Source of the DNA: Isoetes taiwanensis
Taxonomy: Eukaryota > Streptophyta > Lycopodiopsida > Isoetales > Isoetaceae
Reading direction: 5' to 3'
DNA: 64,000 bases
Assembly: GCA_021234155.1 (NCBI GenBank)
Contig: JAJEKV010000005.1
Coordinates: forward strand, 20,878,089-20,942,088
Part shown: one piece after another, positions 1 to 10,559 of the stretch
Layout: each line of letters begins with the position of its first letter
How positions within the stretch are numbered: the first letter of the stretch is position 1
Notes under the pieces: model-generated
Databases searched by the model: none
What the model was told of the DNA's origin: nothing
The model's input: only the letters and a program-made list of their open reading frames with translations
Program-made: the position numbers and the translations under genes

Positions 1-464
1 TATGAGTGGCGATGGCAACGAAGCGGACCTTCATTGCAATTTTTAGGAGGGAGATTGCGAAGTGTTTTTCTGTTTAGGAAAAAAATTTGCATTGCGTTTC
101 AATTTTACGTGTTTACGAAAGTGATCAACGAAGTAATTCGACTGTAACTATTCTTCTTCCTCGAAATCCTTGCCAAAAATCCAAGCAATGGACGCCTTTG
201 CCTCCCGGAAGTCACCCAGATTAAACAAAAATTTGAAAATAGCCGATTCTAGCAAGAAAGCCGAAAAAAACAAGAGGAAGGTTCAAACTTCGAGGAACCG
301 GGGCCAAAAAGAAGACTTATTTGTGAAGAACCCATTTGTTGTGGAAGCAAAGCATGTAAGATGTGTAAATGGATGAAATTTTCCAGATTTACAACGGATA
401 ATGGACGAAAGCGGTTGGGGGCCCAAAGACAAACGGGGGTTCAAAGAATCTAGCGTGAAGCCGA

Positions 465-1193
465 GTGGGCGAGAACTTCTACAAACATTATGAAATTGTT
501 TTTGGTAAGCGGGAGGTCACAAATCGCCATGTACCTGAGTACTTTGCTCGTGCATTTGCCCTTCAATTGACAGGTAAAAAAGTAGATTGGGATACTTTTA
601 AAGTTTTGGCCAAAGATTTGGCAAAGGGAGGAGCAAAAGAATCTGCTATTACAGAAGAAATTGCGACCTCTAAATCCACATCCAAGGTTCCTAAATTTCA
701 GCAAGGATTTTACCCTAAGGAAGAGCTTGAATTTGCAGAAACTCTGTTGCAGCAGTGTCATGGAGAGTTAATTAGCAGCACATCCAAGGTTGAAGAACTG
801 AAAATCCAAGTGATGCAATTACGTGACAATATAAATAAGATTTCAGGAAGAAAGGATGCACATGAAGAGGACCTAGCACAGATACAAGAAGACATCAATA
901 GTGTTCTCGACGACGCTAAGCAGAATAAGAGAGACATCAAGACTGTGCAGCAGGAGGTAGACCTTTTGATGAGAGATAGAAACAGGAAGGAAGAAATGCT
1001 GAAGAGAATTCAGGAGCCATTGGAGAAAGCCATTCGGGAGAAGGAGTTATGTGAAAAGAGGATTGCAGAACTTGAGGAGGCCCACAAAGTTCAGTTTGAG
1101 TGCTGCAGACGGCTTGATGATATGCATAAGTACATGATGCATTCTGCAGCGATTCTCCTTCAGCCCAAAACAAGCTTAGTGATCTCTCGGTGA
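465..1193 (+). CDS. Coiled-coil protein exon of element A
   Basis: This is an open frame of about 242 codons with no ATG at its head, so it is read as an exon or a decayed gene rather than a complete CDS. The first 60 residues are mixed and aromatic (HYEIVFGKR, FARAFALQLTGKKVDWDTFK). Residues from about 85 to 215 are rich in E, K, Q and L with heptad-like spacing, which predicts a long coiled coil. No catalytic motif is visible. The RING-like segment follows directly in another frame, suggesting one coiled-coil plus RING polypeptide before decay. Function is unknown; I recall similar coiled-coil/RING proteins as transposon passengers in seed-free plants, but that is not shown here. Confidence 0.5.
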   Translation: MGENFYKHYEIVFGKREVTNRHVPEYFARAFALQLTGKKVDWDTFKVLAKDLAKGGAKESAITEEIATSKSTSKVPKFQQGFYPKEELEFAETLLQQCHGELISSTSKVEELKIQVMQLRDNINKISGRKDAHEEDLAQIQEDINSVLDDAKQNKRDIKTVQQEVDLLMRDRNRKEEMLKRIQEPLEKAIREKELCEKRIAELEEAHKVQFECCRRLDDMHKYMMHSAAILLQPKTSLVISR

Positions 1194-1198
1194 AGAAA

Positions 1199-1330
1199 AA
1201 AATTCATATCGTGCATGGATGTGTGTTTTGCAATAATGGCTTTGCTAATAATGAACCTATCCTAGTTGCTCCATGCGAGCATTCATTTCATATCTTCGTT
1301 TCTCATATTCTATTTCTCTTTGGACTATCA
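1199..1330 (+). pseudogene. RING-like zinc-finger fragment following the coiled coil
   Basis: In the frame opened at 1190 the peptide has the spacing of the first half of a RING finger: CVFC, then about 13 residues, then PCEHSFH. The later cysteines of a full RING are not visible in this frame, so the domain is truncated or split by an intron or frameshift. It overlaps the end of the coiled-coil frame by only a few bases in a different phase. A ubiquitin-ligase-like or SUMO-related role would be typical for the fold but is not established for this element. Confidence 0.4.
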
Positions 1331-1399
1331 CGCCCAAGAGCATGCAAATGGGACGATAACATTTCAAAGACCTTGGATGTGTACCTTTGGAGGTAAGCG

Positions 1400-2995
1400 G
1401 TATTTCATGATTTATGTTCAATTCTTTGCACCGGGGGATTGCGCAATGTAGAATCCATTTACATGTAGAATCCATTTACATGTAGATTCTTTGCACTTAA
1501 GGTTTTGCTCTGACATGTAGGAGTGTCTTGGTTATTTTATACTTATAGTTCCTTGGCTTGCATGTCATACATATATGTGTTTCTTACATACATGTTGTAC
1601 ATTCAGGTGTAGGGTCCTAAATGTAGAACTTAAATACATAAAATTAGGAGTTGTGTCTTGAGTTTTGTGGCGAGAACATTTAGAGGTATTTTATGTCTTG
1701 TGTGATGTGTACATGTGCATACATTGGAGCACATTCATGTACATTACATGTACATTCCATCACGGATAAATATTTGTTTACATATGTATGTACTCAAAGT
1801 ACTTCAATGTAGATCGAGTTCTAGTAATATGTCTGACTATTGATATGTACTGAAGCGGTTAGAGGCCCGATTAGTTTGAGGCCCGATATCATTTGTTATG
1901 TGATTTATTTTGAGCTTCAAAGTGCCAAAAAACTACTGAAAGAAATTACACCCACGGATCAGGTGCGCTTTATTTTCAAATTCGATTTGCATTGTGTCGG
2001 AGGAAGCAATTTCTTATTCTTGGTTCGGTTTTCCACGTTTTGGAGGTTCCAAAGAAAATTGAGGTGCAAGATGTATGCCGAGGGAAAGAAAGCGATTGAT
2101 TGAAGGAAAAAGCAAAATCACTATTCTGCGGTGGTGATCTGGGTTGAGGAGGTTTGGCACGCCAGTGCATGGTGACATTCAGTTATGGCGGGAACTTCGA
2201 GAGATTGAGGGGGCGAGGCTAAGGCCACATCTTCAAAAGTAAAAGGCGGCAGCAGAAGATGTGACTCAAAGAAGAACTCCACGCCTAAAAGCCACGAGAA
2301 AAGATAATTGAAGCGGTAGAAGCAGGTAAGAAAGCATTTTATTTTAGTGTACAAAGGTGAGAAATCCATGACATCCTATATTTCTGAGGTCCTAATGAAG
2401 AGGAATATTCCGAGCATCAAGATGTAGAGCCCTATACTTTTAAGTTTGTGTCAAAACTTGCTTCCCGACATAGCAAAGGGGATTTGAAATTCGACAATGA
2501 GAAATCGAGGAAGAGGTTGCGAGACGAGGATTACGGACCTAATAAGAATCGAAAGTGAGGAAACCAAAAAAAGTAGGGAAGGAAATGGATATCGACTCAG
2601 AAAACGATGATCGCCAGGAAGCGGAAGAATGATCTCTAGGTAACTTGATCTACATTTCTTACATTTTTTTCTACATCTAGTATCCAAGTTAAAAACTTAA
2701 AAAATAATATGGATAGTAGTAGGCGAATGTAGATGATTTGTGTAAATGTAGTGGTCATTGAACCCGCATGCGATTCGAATCTGAGGCCATCGATGCCTTC
2801 TTGAACCGAATGATGAAGCTCAAGAAGGCAAGGATTTTCCCAGGATCTTTGCACGAAATGGAGTGTTATTTATTTGAACAAGATGTCTTTGGACATGGAT
2901 GTGGGGAAATTTTCCAATAGGCATGTGGATATGTATGCAGTCTTGGACTTTGAACTTGTTCATTTGTATGTGTAAGTCAAGTTAGTAATTGTATC
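1400..2995. other. Element A interior without a clear gene
   Basis: Short direct repeats of a 'catgtagaatccattta' type lie at about 1445-1485, and TGTACAT-rich DNA runs to about 1830. Around 2450-2640 a plus-strand frame is rich in K, R, D and E and ends in a nuclear-localisation-like basic cluster (KSRKRLRDED), which may be a linker exon of the element's plus-strand gene. Nothing else is recognisable. Confidence 0.3.
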
Positions 2996-3014
2996 CTTTT
3001 CAACTTGTTATAGG

Positions 3015-3800
3015 TACTGCGACTCGTGTTCGTGATGATAAGAAGGCCGACGTCTGGTTCTTCCCAGGACGACTTCATGGAATTTGCGGCATGGGCCAAG
3101 GCAAGCGAAAAAGATAAATCTATGGCGACCTCGGCGTGGAAGAGATATTGTAAAGGTAGCTCTTACGAGGGATAAATTGGCTGAAGTGCGGATGGATCAT
3201 GATTCCAATGCTATGTAGAGTTCTTGAACATCACACTTTGGCCATCTTCAACATGGCACTTACTAAGAGTAAGAACACCATCAACATTCGGATCTTCAAT
3301 TACCGCAGGGGACATTGGCGTTGACATGCTTGCACTTAAGAGGTATTTTGTATTTCACATCTCCTTTTATTAATATTGAGTAGATTGGATACCATGTTAG
3401 CGACTTCTTTCATTCATTTGCTACAAAATAGATCACGGTCTTTTGCGGGCTCCATATCCTCACTATGGCTTGCGGTTGTGTCGAAAGTGTCCCACTTTTT
3501 GAAGCATGGACAAAATCCTTCACCGGTTGTGAAGATTCATAAGTGTCCACAAAGCGAGAAAGATGGGGATTCATGTGGCCTCTATGTTGCGGCTTATATG
3601 CGAAGTTTGTAGACACGATCGTGTGTGGTAAAACTACCAATGTGAGTGTCTCACTTCTTTTGTCTTGCAAACAAATGGTTTTAATACTTATTATGTAAGT
3701 ATTGTTGTCACATTTTGCAGATTACCCGGCGGTTCTTGACAAAGTATGCATCGATCGTCGTGATGTTCTCACCCGAGAGCACTACTTGAGGAGTTAGACC
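3015..3800 (+). pseudogene. Ulp1-like (C48) cysteine protease remnant
   Basis: The fragment around 3530-3610 reads HKCPQSEKDGDSCGLYVAAY. That matches the Q...(D/N)SCG-(L/V)-(Y/F) end of Ulp1/SENP-type C48 peptidases, with the catalytic Cys after DS and the oxyanion Gln seven residues before. About 300 bases upstream another frame carries HHTLAIFNM, in the place of the usual H-W catalytic-His strand. The His and Cys segments are in different frames with stops between them, so the gene is dead. C48 domains are known passengers of plant MULE and CACTA transposons. Here it precedes the HAD piece inside element A. It was not found in copy B. Confidence 0.6.
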
Positions 3801-3920
3801 ACATTCAAATCGCTTTTAGAACCTATTAGACCACGGTACTAATAAATGTTGCTAAGAAACTTGACCTCTCCCTATTGTCAATGCTAAACACTATTTGATT
3901 ATAAAATACACATTTTTTCA

Positions 3921-4650
3921 TTGAATTTGAATACAATCTCTTTTTATTCAACTCCACCATACTTTATTGATAAATTGCATGTTCTTTCATATCGGGTGTC
4001 TGAGAAAAGGTTGATAGTGTTTGATATCAATAATGTTTTGGCAAAACAAATACATAGGACTTTGGTATCGGATGATCGACTAGTTGGAAATTATGACATA
4101 ATAGGCAAGAAAGTGTTGTTTTTAAGGCCCCACCTAGGCAATTCACGGAATTTGTATTTGAACACTTTGAAGTAGGAATATGGTCATCAATAGCTCCATG
4201 GAACCTATCAAGAGTAGTGGATAAAATCTTGACAATGGCCTTGAGATAAGGGACTTAAGGTTCACCTTTGATGGAAGCCATTTGTTTTGGGCTGCCTTTC
4301 GGATTGCGACAAGTGAAGATAAACCTTTGTATCTGAAGCCAATTGAGTTTTATATCGAGAAGTATCAGGACGGGAATAATGACAACACACTAATAGTAGG
4401 CGACTCAGAGTACAAGATGCTCTTCAATCCCAACGAAAATTGCATATGCCCACCTTCATGGCGGGGAAAGTGATGTTGAAGACACAGGTCTCTTGACATA
4501 CGAAACCATGGCTAGAGGGTTTGTTGATAGCACCGGACACACGCAGCGGTATGTGAAGCGAGAATCCTTTACGCAATCCATCCGATGTACTAACAACAAA
4601 TTTGTTTGGAGGCAAATGCTTTCGAGAGGGCTACAAGGATAGAGATGGCA
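3921..4650 (+). pseudogene. FCP1-homology HAD phosphatase-like domain, element A copy (broken)
   Basis: Motif I reads RLIVFDINNVLAKQ, the hydrophobic-strand D-x-N-x-hydrophobic pattern of plant FCP1-homology HAD proteins. A second frame near 4145-4200 gives FEVGIWSSIAPWNL, the 'GxWSS' motif II strand. A third near 4320-4460 gives PLYLKPIEFYIEKY followed by TLIVGDSEYKM, the motif IV D-(D/S) strand. The order and spacing match the intact copy at 43.57-44.17 kb. At least two frameshifts and a stop inactivate it. FCP1-like domains dephosphorylate the RNA polymerase II CTD or other phosphoproteins; activity is not claimed here. Confidence 0.65.
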
Positions 4651-5440
4651 TGTCGGGCTATGGACAAAAGCTGCAAGAAAGTAACATATTGAAACAATGA
4701 GAATAGTATGTCTTGGCTTCACATCTATTTGTGACCAGATTTTGAATGTAAATTAATGTTAATATAAAACATGAACAACGAGACTTGTATATATTGGCAT
4801 TGGCATCATATCTTGTGATATATGAGTTTTTGTCTCCATACATGTTGTTTATATCTATTGATATCCATAATACAGAACAAAGAGTTTTTTGTCTCCATAC
4901 ATGTTCCACTTTCTTCATTTTGTTTCATGAATCAAAAGAAAAGCTATTGATATCCATTAAAAAATAAGTAAATAAGAAAACAAGTTCGACCTGAGACTAG
5001 TTTAACTTCTTCATGCAACAATTGATGAACATTTTGTACTTTCGATATACATTGTGCTTGGAAGCGAGAAGATATTGTGTGATATTGAAATTGAAGTATC
5101 AAAATGCACTTCAGATTAAAAAATAAGTAAATAAGAAAAAACTTGCAGCAATCGACTAGTTTTCTCAACATAACCTGAGACTAGTTTAACTTCTTCATGC
5201 AACAATTGATAAACATTTTGTACTTTTTCGATATACATTTTGCTTGGTCACGAAGATGATACGTGATCTTGAAATTGAAGTATCAAAATGCACTTGATTT
5301 AAAAATAAGTAAATAACAAAAAAACTTACAGCAATCGACTAGTTTTCTCAACATAACAGAAGATGATGGCAAATATGAAAGTTCCTTTGTACAGAACTTA
5401 GTCATGTGCACTCAACAATCTCAGGTAGGCTTGATATAAG
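4650..5440. repeat. Intergenic convergence zone with a tandem repeat of about 184 bp
   Basis: Between the convergent gene sets, 4958-5355 carries two to three diverged tandem units. 'ctgagactagtttaacttc' occurs at 4991 and 5175, 'aaaataagtaaataa' at about 4961, 5120 and 5302, and 'gcaatcgactagttttctc' near 5148 and 5332. The last units are about 184 bp apart. The rest (4650-4958) is AT-rich with no coding signal. Confidence 0.7.
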
Positions 5441-5444
5441 CATG

Positions 5445-8400
5445 TCATGCACCTCTTGTGTGATCATATATCTTTATGCGTGCCCCCTTCAACTTATGCT
5501 TGACCTTTGCATCGTGAACTTTGCTCAATTCTGATTCATTTGGTACCAATACTATTTTGTCATCCGACAACTTGTACTTGTGCTTTGTGCCTTGTAGCGG
5601 TTGATAGTAATGACCAGCTATAACCCTGTCACCGGCCCGACATTCTATTTCCATAGTCGTCAATCACATCTTCTGAAGAATATGCATCTCCTTCACGCAT
5701 AGGAGGACGAAGTATGGAACATTTTCATGATTCCACAGGGCAGCAAAAGATGCAAATATGTCTCCAATTTGGAGTACATCGGATAGTTCTTGCTCATCGG
5801 TGCATAAAAACCAACTAGCTCTTCTTGTTAAATCGACTGGGCGAACTAGGCTCCGATTTGTGCGGCTTCCATGCACCACAATGCTCGAGATTCTCACATT
5901 CTCCCCATCTGAAATTCAAGCAACCATTGCAAAAACATGGCGGGGATCTATACATGACAAGTGTTGGGTCAATTTGGATTAATAGCGGACACACAATGTA
6001 TAGCTAGAGTACCGGGCAATGTCTCACAATCTGAGCGAGGGTCCCCTGTTAATGTCTTACGCCATCACCTCCCATATGACTCTGTCCATTTTGCACTTCT
6101 TTTGTCTCGACAAAGTGCAAGCGAGTTGGCACCCAAAATCGGAACACCATTCTCTTTCCTTTGCTCAAATGCGCTAGGAACCTTTTCTCCAAAGCGACCT
6201 GCCCATCATGTTCTCCTTTTCCATGGCACGAGCCAAAATAATTCCCTTTGCATCCTAATTTTATACTGTTATAATATTGGGCCACATTCAAATAAAAGGC
6301 TCGAGAACACTTAAACCGAAAGCACACCCATCGGACCACATGACATGGTATTTGATGTGGCCAAAACCTTTTGCATCATCCAAATATGGTGCTTCTTGAG
6401 TCGACTGAACAAAGAAAGCATCATGCTTCATAACATCGGAAACATACAAATGAGCAGTTTTTTTCAGCTCGCCATTGACTTTCATCATGGTTATATGCAC
6501 GAGAATAGTTATACGGTCATTGTTCCAATCTTTCGGTTGAACTTCCACGAATGGGCGCAAAGTGTAGTTTCTCTGCAAAGTCCATTCTTGACAAAGCAGA
6601 ATCATCCCTCAAATTTTGCGATTTCTGAATTGTTTGCTCTCGCCAACTTGCTTTGAAAAGTTGTGAATAGTGAACTTTGTAAGGTCTTTGAAACATCTTG
6701 TCAAGCAATGTACACGGAGTCCCGCTTTCGGTAACAAGCTTCAACCTCCTTGAAGTGCCCGCTTTGGAAGGTTCGTTTCACGTGCTTGTAAACTTGCCAT
6801 TCAATGTTCTCATTCTGCGACTCTTTCTCCTTAGGGAATGATTTGAATATTTTCGATTGCCACGGTTACGGCACTCTCCCTTCTACGGTCAAACTATGCC
6901 ACTCTTAGCCTTCCTTATCACGGGCCAGTAGCTCTCCACATAGCACCAACATTTTGAAATGTTTTAGAAGGAGCTTGGCGGGCGCCATTGTTCTCATCTG
7001 CTTTGCACAAACACCACAAGAACATGTACGGTTGGCATGAAATTTGCTCCTCGGGGCGCTAAAAGCTTTCTGTATAGATCGGCTTGTTCATGCTTCACGC
7101 GGCATGTGTTCCTCTCTTTCAACCTTCTCACACACGTAGGCTTAAGCGGCTCGAACTTTTCGATGCTAATCTTCACTTCGGGATGTTCATCTTTGAACAT
7201 CTCATACAATTCACTCTGCAAGGAAAAAAAAAAAATGGCATGTATAAGTAAGATATAAATTAGAACTACTTACGAATTCAAAGATGTTGCGAGACATTGC
7301 ATTAGTTCTATGGCACTTTCGGATCATGATTTGATATACATTCAACTACTATACCACACCATCATACATACCACTGTACATGATATGTACAAATGTATAA
7401 ATAATGTACTCAAAGAGTTCGGATGTACATAAAAAACTCAATATGTAACCGGTCCGCAGGCGGTATCAGCGTATTACGGATGGATGTATGTATTTCATAC
7501 TTTTCTTATGGAAGGAAGTACATTTAAATACTTTTATGTATCACCCTATCTTTAAAGACTATCTGAGATCGGAAAGGCTTAAAATGTACTATAATGTACT
7601 TGGGAACTACAAAAAGCAAGACTATAATAACACGGCGACTTTCAACACATTTTACGCCTTATGCCACATTGGATGTAGCGGAAGTACATCCAAGTACTTT
7701 TCTGTTAAACATAGCCCATTCGGTACCTCCAAGTGTAAAAATATAATTATTGTAGTTGGATGTACTACAATGTATATCGGATACATCCCTTACATGGAAT
7801 GCAAATAGGATTACTAAACTTATCCGGGATGCACATAAGCTAGCTTCTATCAAGCTTGCAAGAAAGAGGATTAAAAGACTTAAAAGCTGACTGGGGCATG
7901 TCCAAAAGCTGGATTGGAAGTGTCCTTTTCTTCACGACATCCACGTACTTTGGAGAAGTTTTTTTGTGTGGGTTAACCAAAACTCATTTACCAAGCTGTT
8001 TGGTTGATTAGGAAGCATATGCATACAGGTTGCCTTCTGCCGGTGCCCACATATTAGCACGATAATGACATCCGCTTTCTTCTAATTGCGGCTTTTGTGA
8101 GGTTTCTTGCTTGCACTTGAAGAATTCTGGAGGCTACTCCTTTTTGCGAGTTTTCCATTGCTCACCAACAATCATTGATAACGGGGAATGCTTAGTTGCT
8201 AATTTATCATTGCTATTTGCTCTTTTCACTTCTACTTGAGACCTTCACGGATATTTTTTAGCATAGTATCCTTGAGAATTGCTTGCTTATTTGGATTTCC
8301 AATGGCGGGTTCAAAAAAAGTGCAGACCTTTCATCGAGCAGTTTTCCTTTGCTAAAGCTCTCCTTTGCACGGGGCGTAAATCTTGAACACGATCATATAT

Positions 8401-8600
8401 AAATTTACAAATTTCATCAATCTTACGCTTCATTTTCTTTGTCACATTCGATATTGCAATCTTCTTGCGCCATTTACGTTCCTTCGTTGTTCATCATGGT
8501 TCTTGCGTGGTTTAGGGTTATTTGGAGGAATTACGGCAAGAAGGAGGGAAATCTGGAGGCTGGGGCGAAGTTTTAGCGAGAAAGTGGGAAATTCTCCTAA
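5445..8600 (-). pseudogene. Transposase-like protein of element A (RNase H-like, DFAE / SDGC / HGKGEHDG motifs), decayed
   Basis: Read on the minus strand the pieces occur in protein order. An N-terminal region lies at 8.6-7.85 kb (NPNKQAILKDTMLKNIREG). Next come EVKISIEKFEPLKP then NTCRVKH (about 7.2 kb), SRMDFAEKLHF (about 6.58 kb), ITILVHITMM and YVSDVMKHD (about 6.5 kb), VMWSDGCA (about 6.34 kb), GSCHGKGEHDGQ (about 6.2 kb), a CNGC...CENLEHC zinc-like segment (about 5.9 kb), and GDRVIAGHYYQP (about 5.6 kb). The same order is present in element B. I recall this protein family (DFAENYS, SDG, GKGxxDG) from uncharacterised plant and cnidarian proteins with an RNase H/DDE-like arrangement of acidic residues. 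I cannot name a superfamily. Frames change at least five times. Confidence 0.65.
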
Positions 8601-8699
8601 TGTTCAGGCGTTTCTTGGAGTGGTTAAGGGGGAATTGAAATGCTTCATGATTGCGTTTTAATTGGCGTGGCAAGTAGTTAGAAAAAAAGATTCCATAAT

Positions 8700-9375
8700 A
8701 TAGCTATTATGTACATACTGAAAAAACGGTTATGTATTTGAAATGTGATACATCTCTTACTCTACATTTGGCCAAATGTAAGACACCCTAGCTTTCTTTT
8801 ACCCGGCATCATAATGTATACTTTTGCTCCAATGTGGCATCGTCTGCCTTACACGGCAAGCATTGATGCGCTTCATATCAAGCATTGCTCGCTTCATAAA
8901 GGTGAGTAGTATTGCTCATCTTGAGGGAAAATGTGTGCCGCTTCAAAAACAATTGTTAAAATGCTTTGGGACAATCGGATAATACATTGGCGGTTTTTCC
9001 TTTTTTGATGAGGAAACAAGTTGAGAGGCTACTCTTGTACAAACAATTGCGAGATAATACATGGCACATTTTTTCCTTTTTAAATGAGGAAACAAGTTGG
9101 AGAGGCTATTATGCGGACAATTGCTTTATTAGGCAGATTGCTTTTTATTAATGTTAACATCACACATTCCATTCCATTCGACACAATCACATGTGAATTC
9201 TCAAGTTCAATATAATTGTTCAAGTTCTAAATATTTAAGCGATGGTTATCTAGTATACTTCAAATATTAAATCCTTAGTGCATATTTGGATTCCAAGGTT
9301 CAAGATGCAACCCTACACTATCTTTATGTTTTAAATGTCTTCTATATTCTCACGTCTGTTTTTTTTTGTTTTTTT
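8700..9375. other. Spacer, no gene seen
   Basis: AT-rich sequence with a short palindrome (acatttggccaaatgta, about 8764-8780) and two near-copies of a segment containing 'ttttttcctttttt(a/g)atgaggaaacaagttg' around 8990 and 9070. No supported coding region. Confidence 0.4.
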
Positions 9376-9378
9376 TTA

Positions 9379-9862
9379 ATGGCCCGAAGGGCCAAAAAAT
9401 TTTTTTAGTATAATAACCAACACAAAACTACCATTGACATTAATAAATATAACCATTGGATCCAACACATTTAAATTAAAATCCCCCTTAAACCCCTTTT
9501 GGTTTGGGTGCATATTCACACGAGGGGGTGGCGTGAGGGCGAGAGCCCTTTTAATTGTATTTTGCACGTACGAAATCAACACCATATAGTATTTCGGTTG
9601 AAATCTTATAGTATTTTGCGAATCTTATTATACAGTATAGCAAATCTTGTACTTGCATACCCCACAAATGAGGAACTTTACGTACGGTGTAGATTAAGGA
9701 ATAAGGGGCGAATATGCCAATCCGACAGCTCTCGATGCCCGGAGTCACCCCCCGTGTGAATATGCACCCAAACCAAAGGGGGTTTAAGGGGGATTTTAAT
9801 TTAAATGTGTTGGATCCAATGGTTATATTTATTAATGTCAATGGTAGTTTTGTGTTGGTTTT
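9379..9862 (-). mobile_element. Foldback element copy 1 (inverted repeats of about 110 bp plus terminal GC hairpin)
   Basis: Left arm from 9415 (accaacacaaaactaccatt...) and right arm ending at 9860 are reverse complements over roughly 110 bp, each containing the string 'ttaaaatcccccttaaaccc' or its complement. A core of about 200 bp separates them. A GC hairpin (ggcccgaagggcc) sits at 9379-9391 next to an A/T tract. The core is the reverse complement of the core at 23.21-23.41 kb, where the hairpin is at the other end, so both copies agree in orientation. It encodes nothing; open frames here are chance. It is a non-autonomous foldback or MITE-like family. Confidence 0.85.
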
Positions 9863-9865
9863 GTG

Positions 9866-10365
9866 CATGGAAGGAAGGAAGGAAGGAAGGTATTTTTATC
9901 GTCCACGGAGGCCAATCGATCTATGGGACCCAATACAAAAGCACAGCAAGCGGATTACTACACGGATTAAAAAACCCCCGCCCCGAAGGGTTTTCGAGGG
10001 AAAAACCGTGGCAGCAATCAGCCTGCTGACAAACTGTTCGAATATACAAAATGCAAAAACACACAAATATATACACTCATGTACTGTACCCATAGTGCCT
10101 GATCAGCGAGCAGCCAGGCGGGGGCAAAGGTGGGCTCGCAGATCCAGTACCTCCTAAATGTACGACCCTAGGGCACGTACTGACGGTGTGTTCATCAGCA
10201 AATGTAGGGGCAAGTCCAGCCGTACTAAGGGAGCGTATCTGGCCCGGATCTGACTGAATCCTGGGCAACTCTGGAAAGTGTGAGACTCATCCTCAATGGC
10301 ACCCGTTTGACGGCACTGACAGAGCCTGTCCTGGCGGGAACAAGGCAATCCAGAGATCTGCCAAC
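9866..10365 (-). mobile_element. LINE 3' end (ORF2 C-terminus, 3' UTR, TTCC tail)
   Basis: On the minus strand, 10348-10154 encodes the cysteine/histidine end of a LINE ORF2 (CRQTGAIEDESHTFQSCPGF), the zf-RVT-like motif found at plant LINE C-termini. About 290 bp of 3' UTR follow, then a (TTCC)n tail at 9868-9892. The tail-proximal sequence on the plus strand (cgtccacgga...caatcg...atgggacc) recurs next to a (GGAA)n run at 54.43 kb beside a LINE ORF1, so both belong to one LINE family that ends in this microsatellite rather than poly(A). The copy is strongly 5'-truncated. Confidence 0.7.
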
Positions 10366-10559
10366 TATAACATCAATATGTTCTTGTTAACAAAATCATT
10401 TTTTTTGTTTATATTTCAAACACATGATCATTTGTAGACAAAACTTGATATTCTTGCTTCATGTACTTCTCTTTTTGCTTTCGAAACTAAAGATTTACGT
10501 GCTGCATTTCCAAGGGTTTCTATAGCAATATTTGCAACATTCCTTCTCTCATAAAACCA

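Larger units (their letters stand above)
1..8700. mobile_element. Element A: decayed DNA transposon with convergent gene sets (left end outside window)
   Basis: This stretch holds plus-strand pieces (coiled coil, RING-like, Ulp1 protease, FCP1-like HAD) up to about 4.65 kb, converging on a minus-strand transposase that runs from about 8.6 kb down to 5.45 kb. The same transposase and the same HAD domain, in the same convergent order, recur in element B at 41.5-49.2 kb, so the two are taken as copies of one family. All coding parts are broken by stops and frameshifts. The right border is not seen; 8.7 kb is only where coding similarity stops. The left end lies before base 1. Grouping these parts into one element is inference from the A/B parallel. 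Confidence 0.6.

Noticed and set aside
3410-3670. Minus-strand ORF opposite the Ulp1 remnant
   Set aside because: Shadow frame; the plus strand carries the C48 signature.
9499-9868. Open frames on both strands over the foldback element
   Set aside because: They follow inverted arms and are repeated at 23.1-23.6 kb in the opposite orientation; no codon bias or motif.
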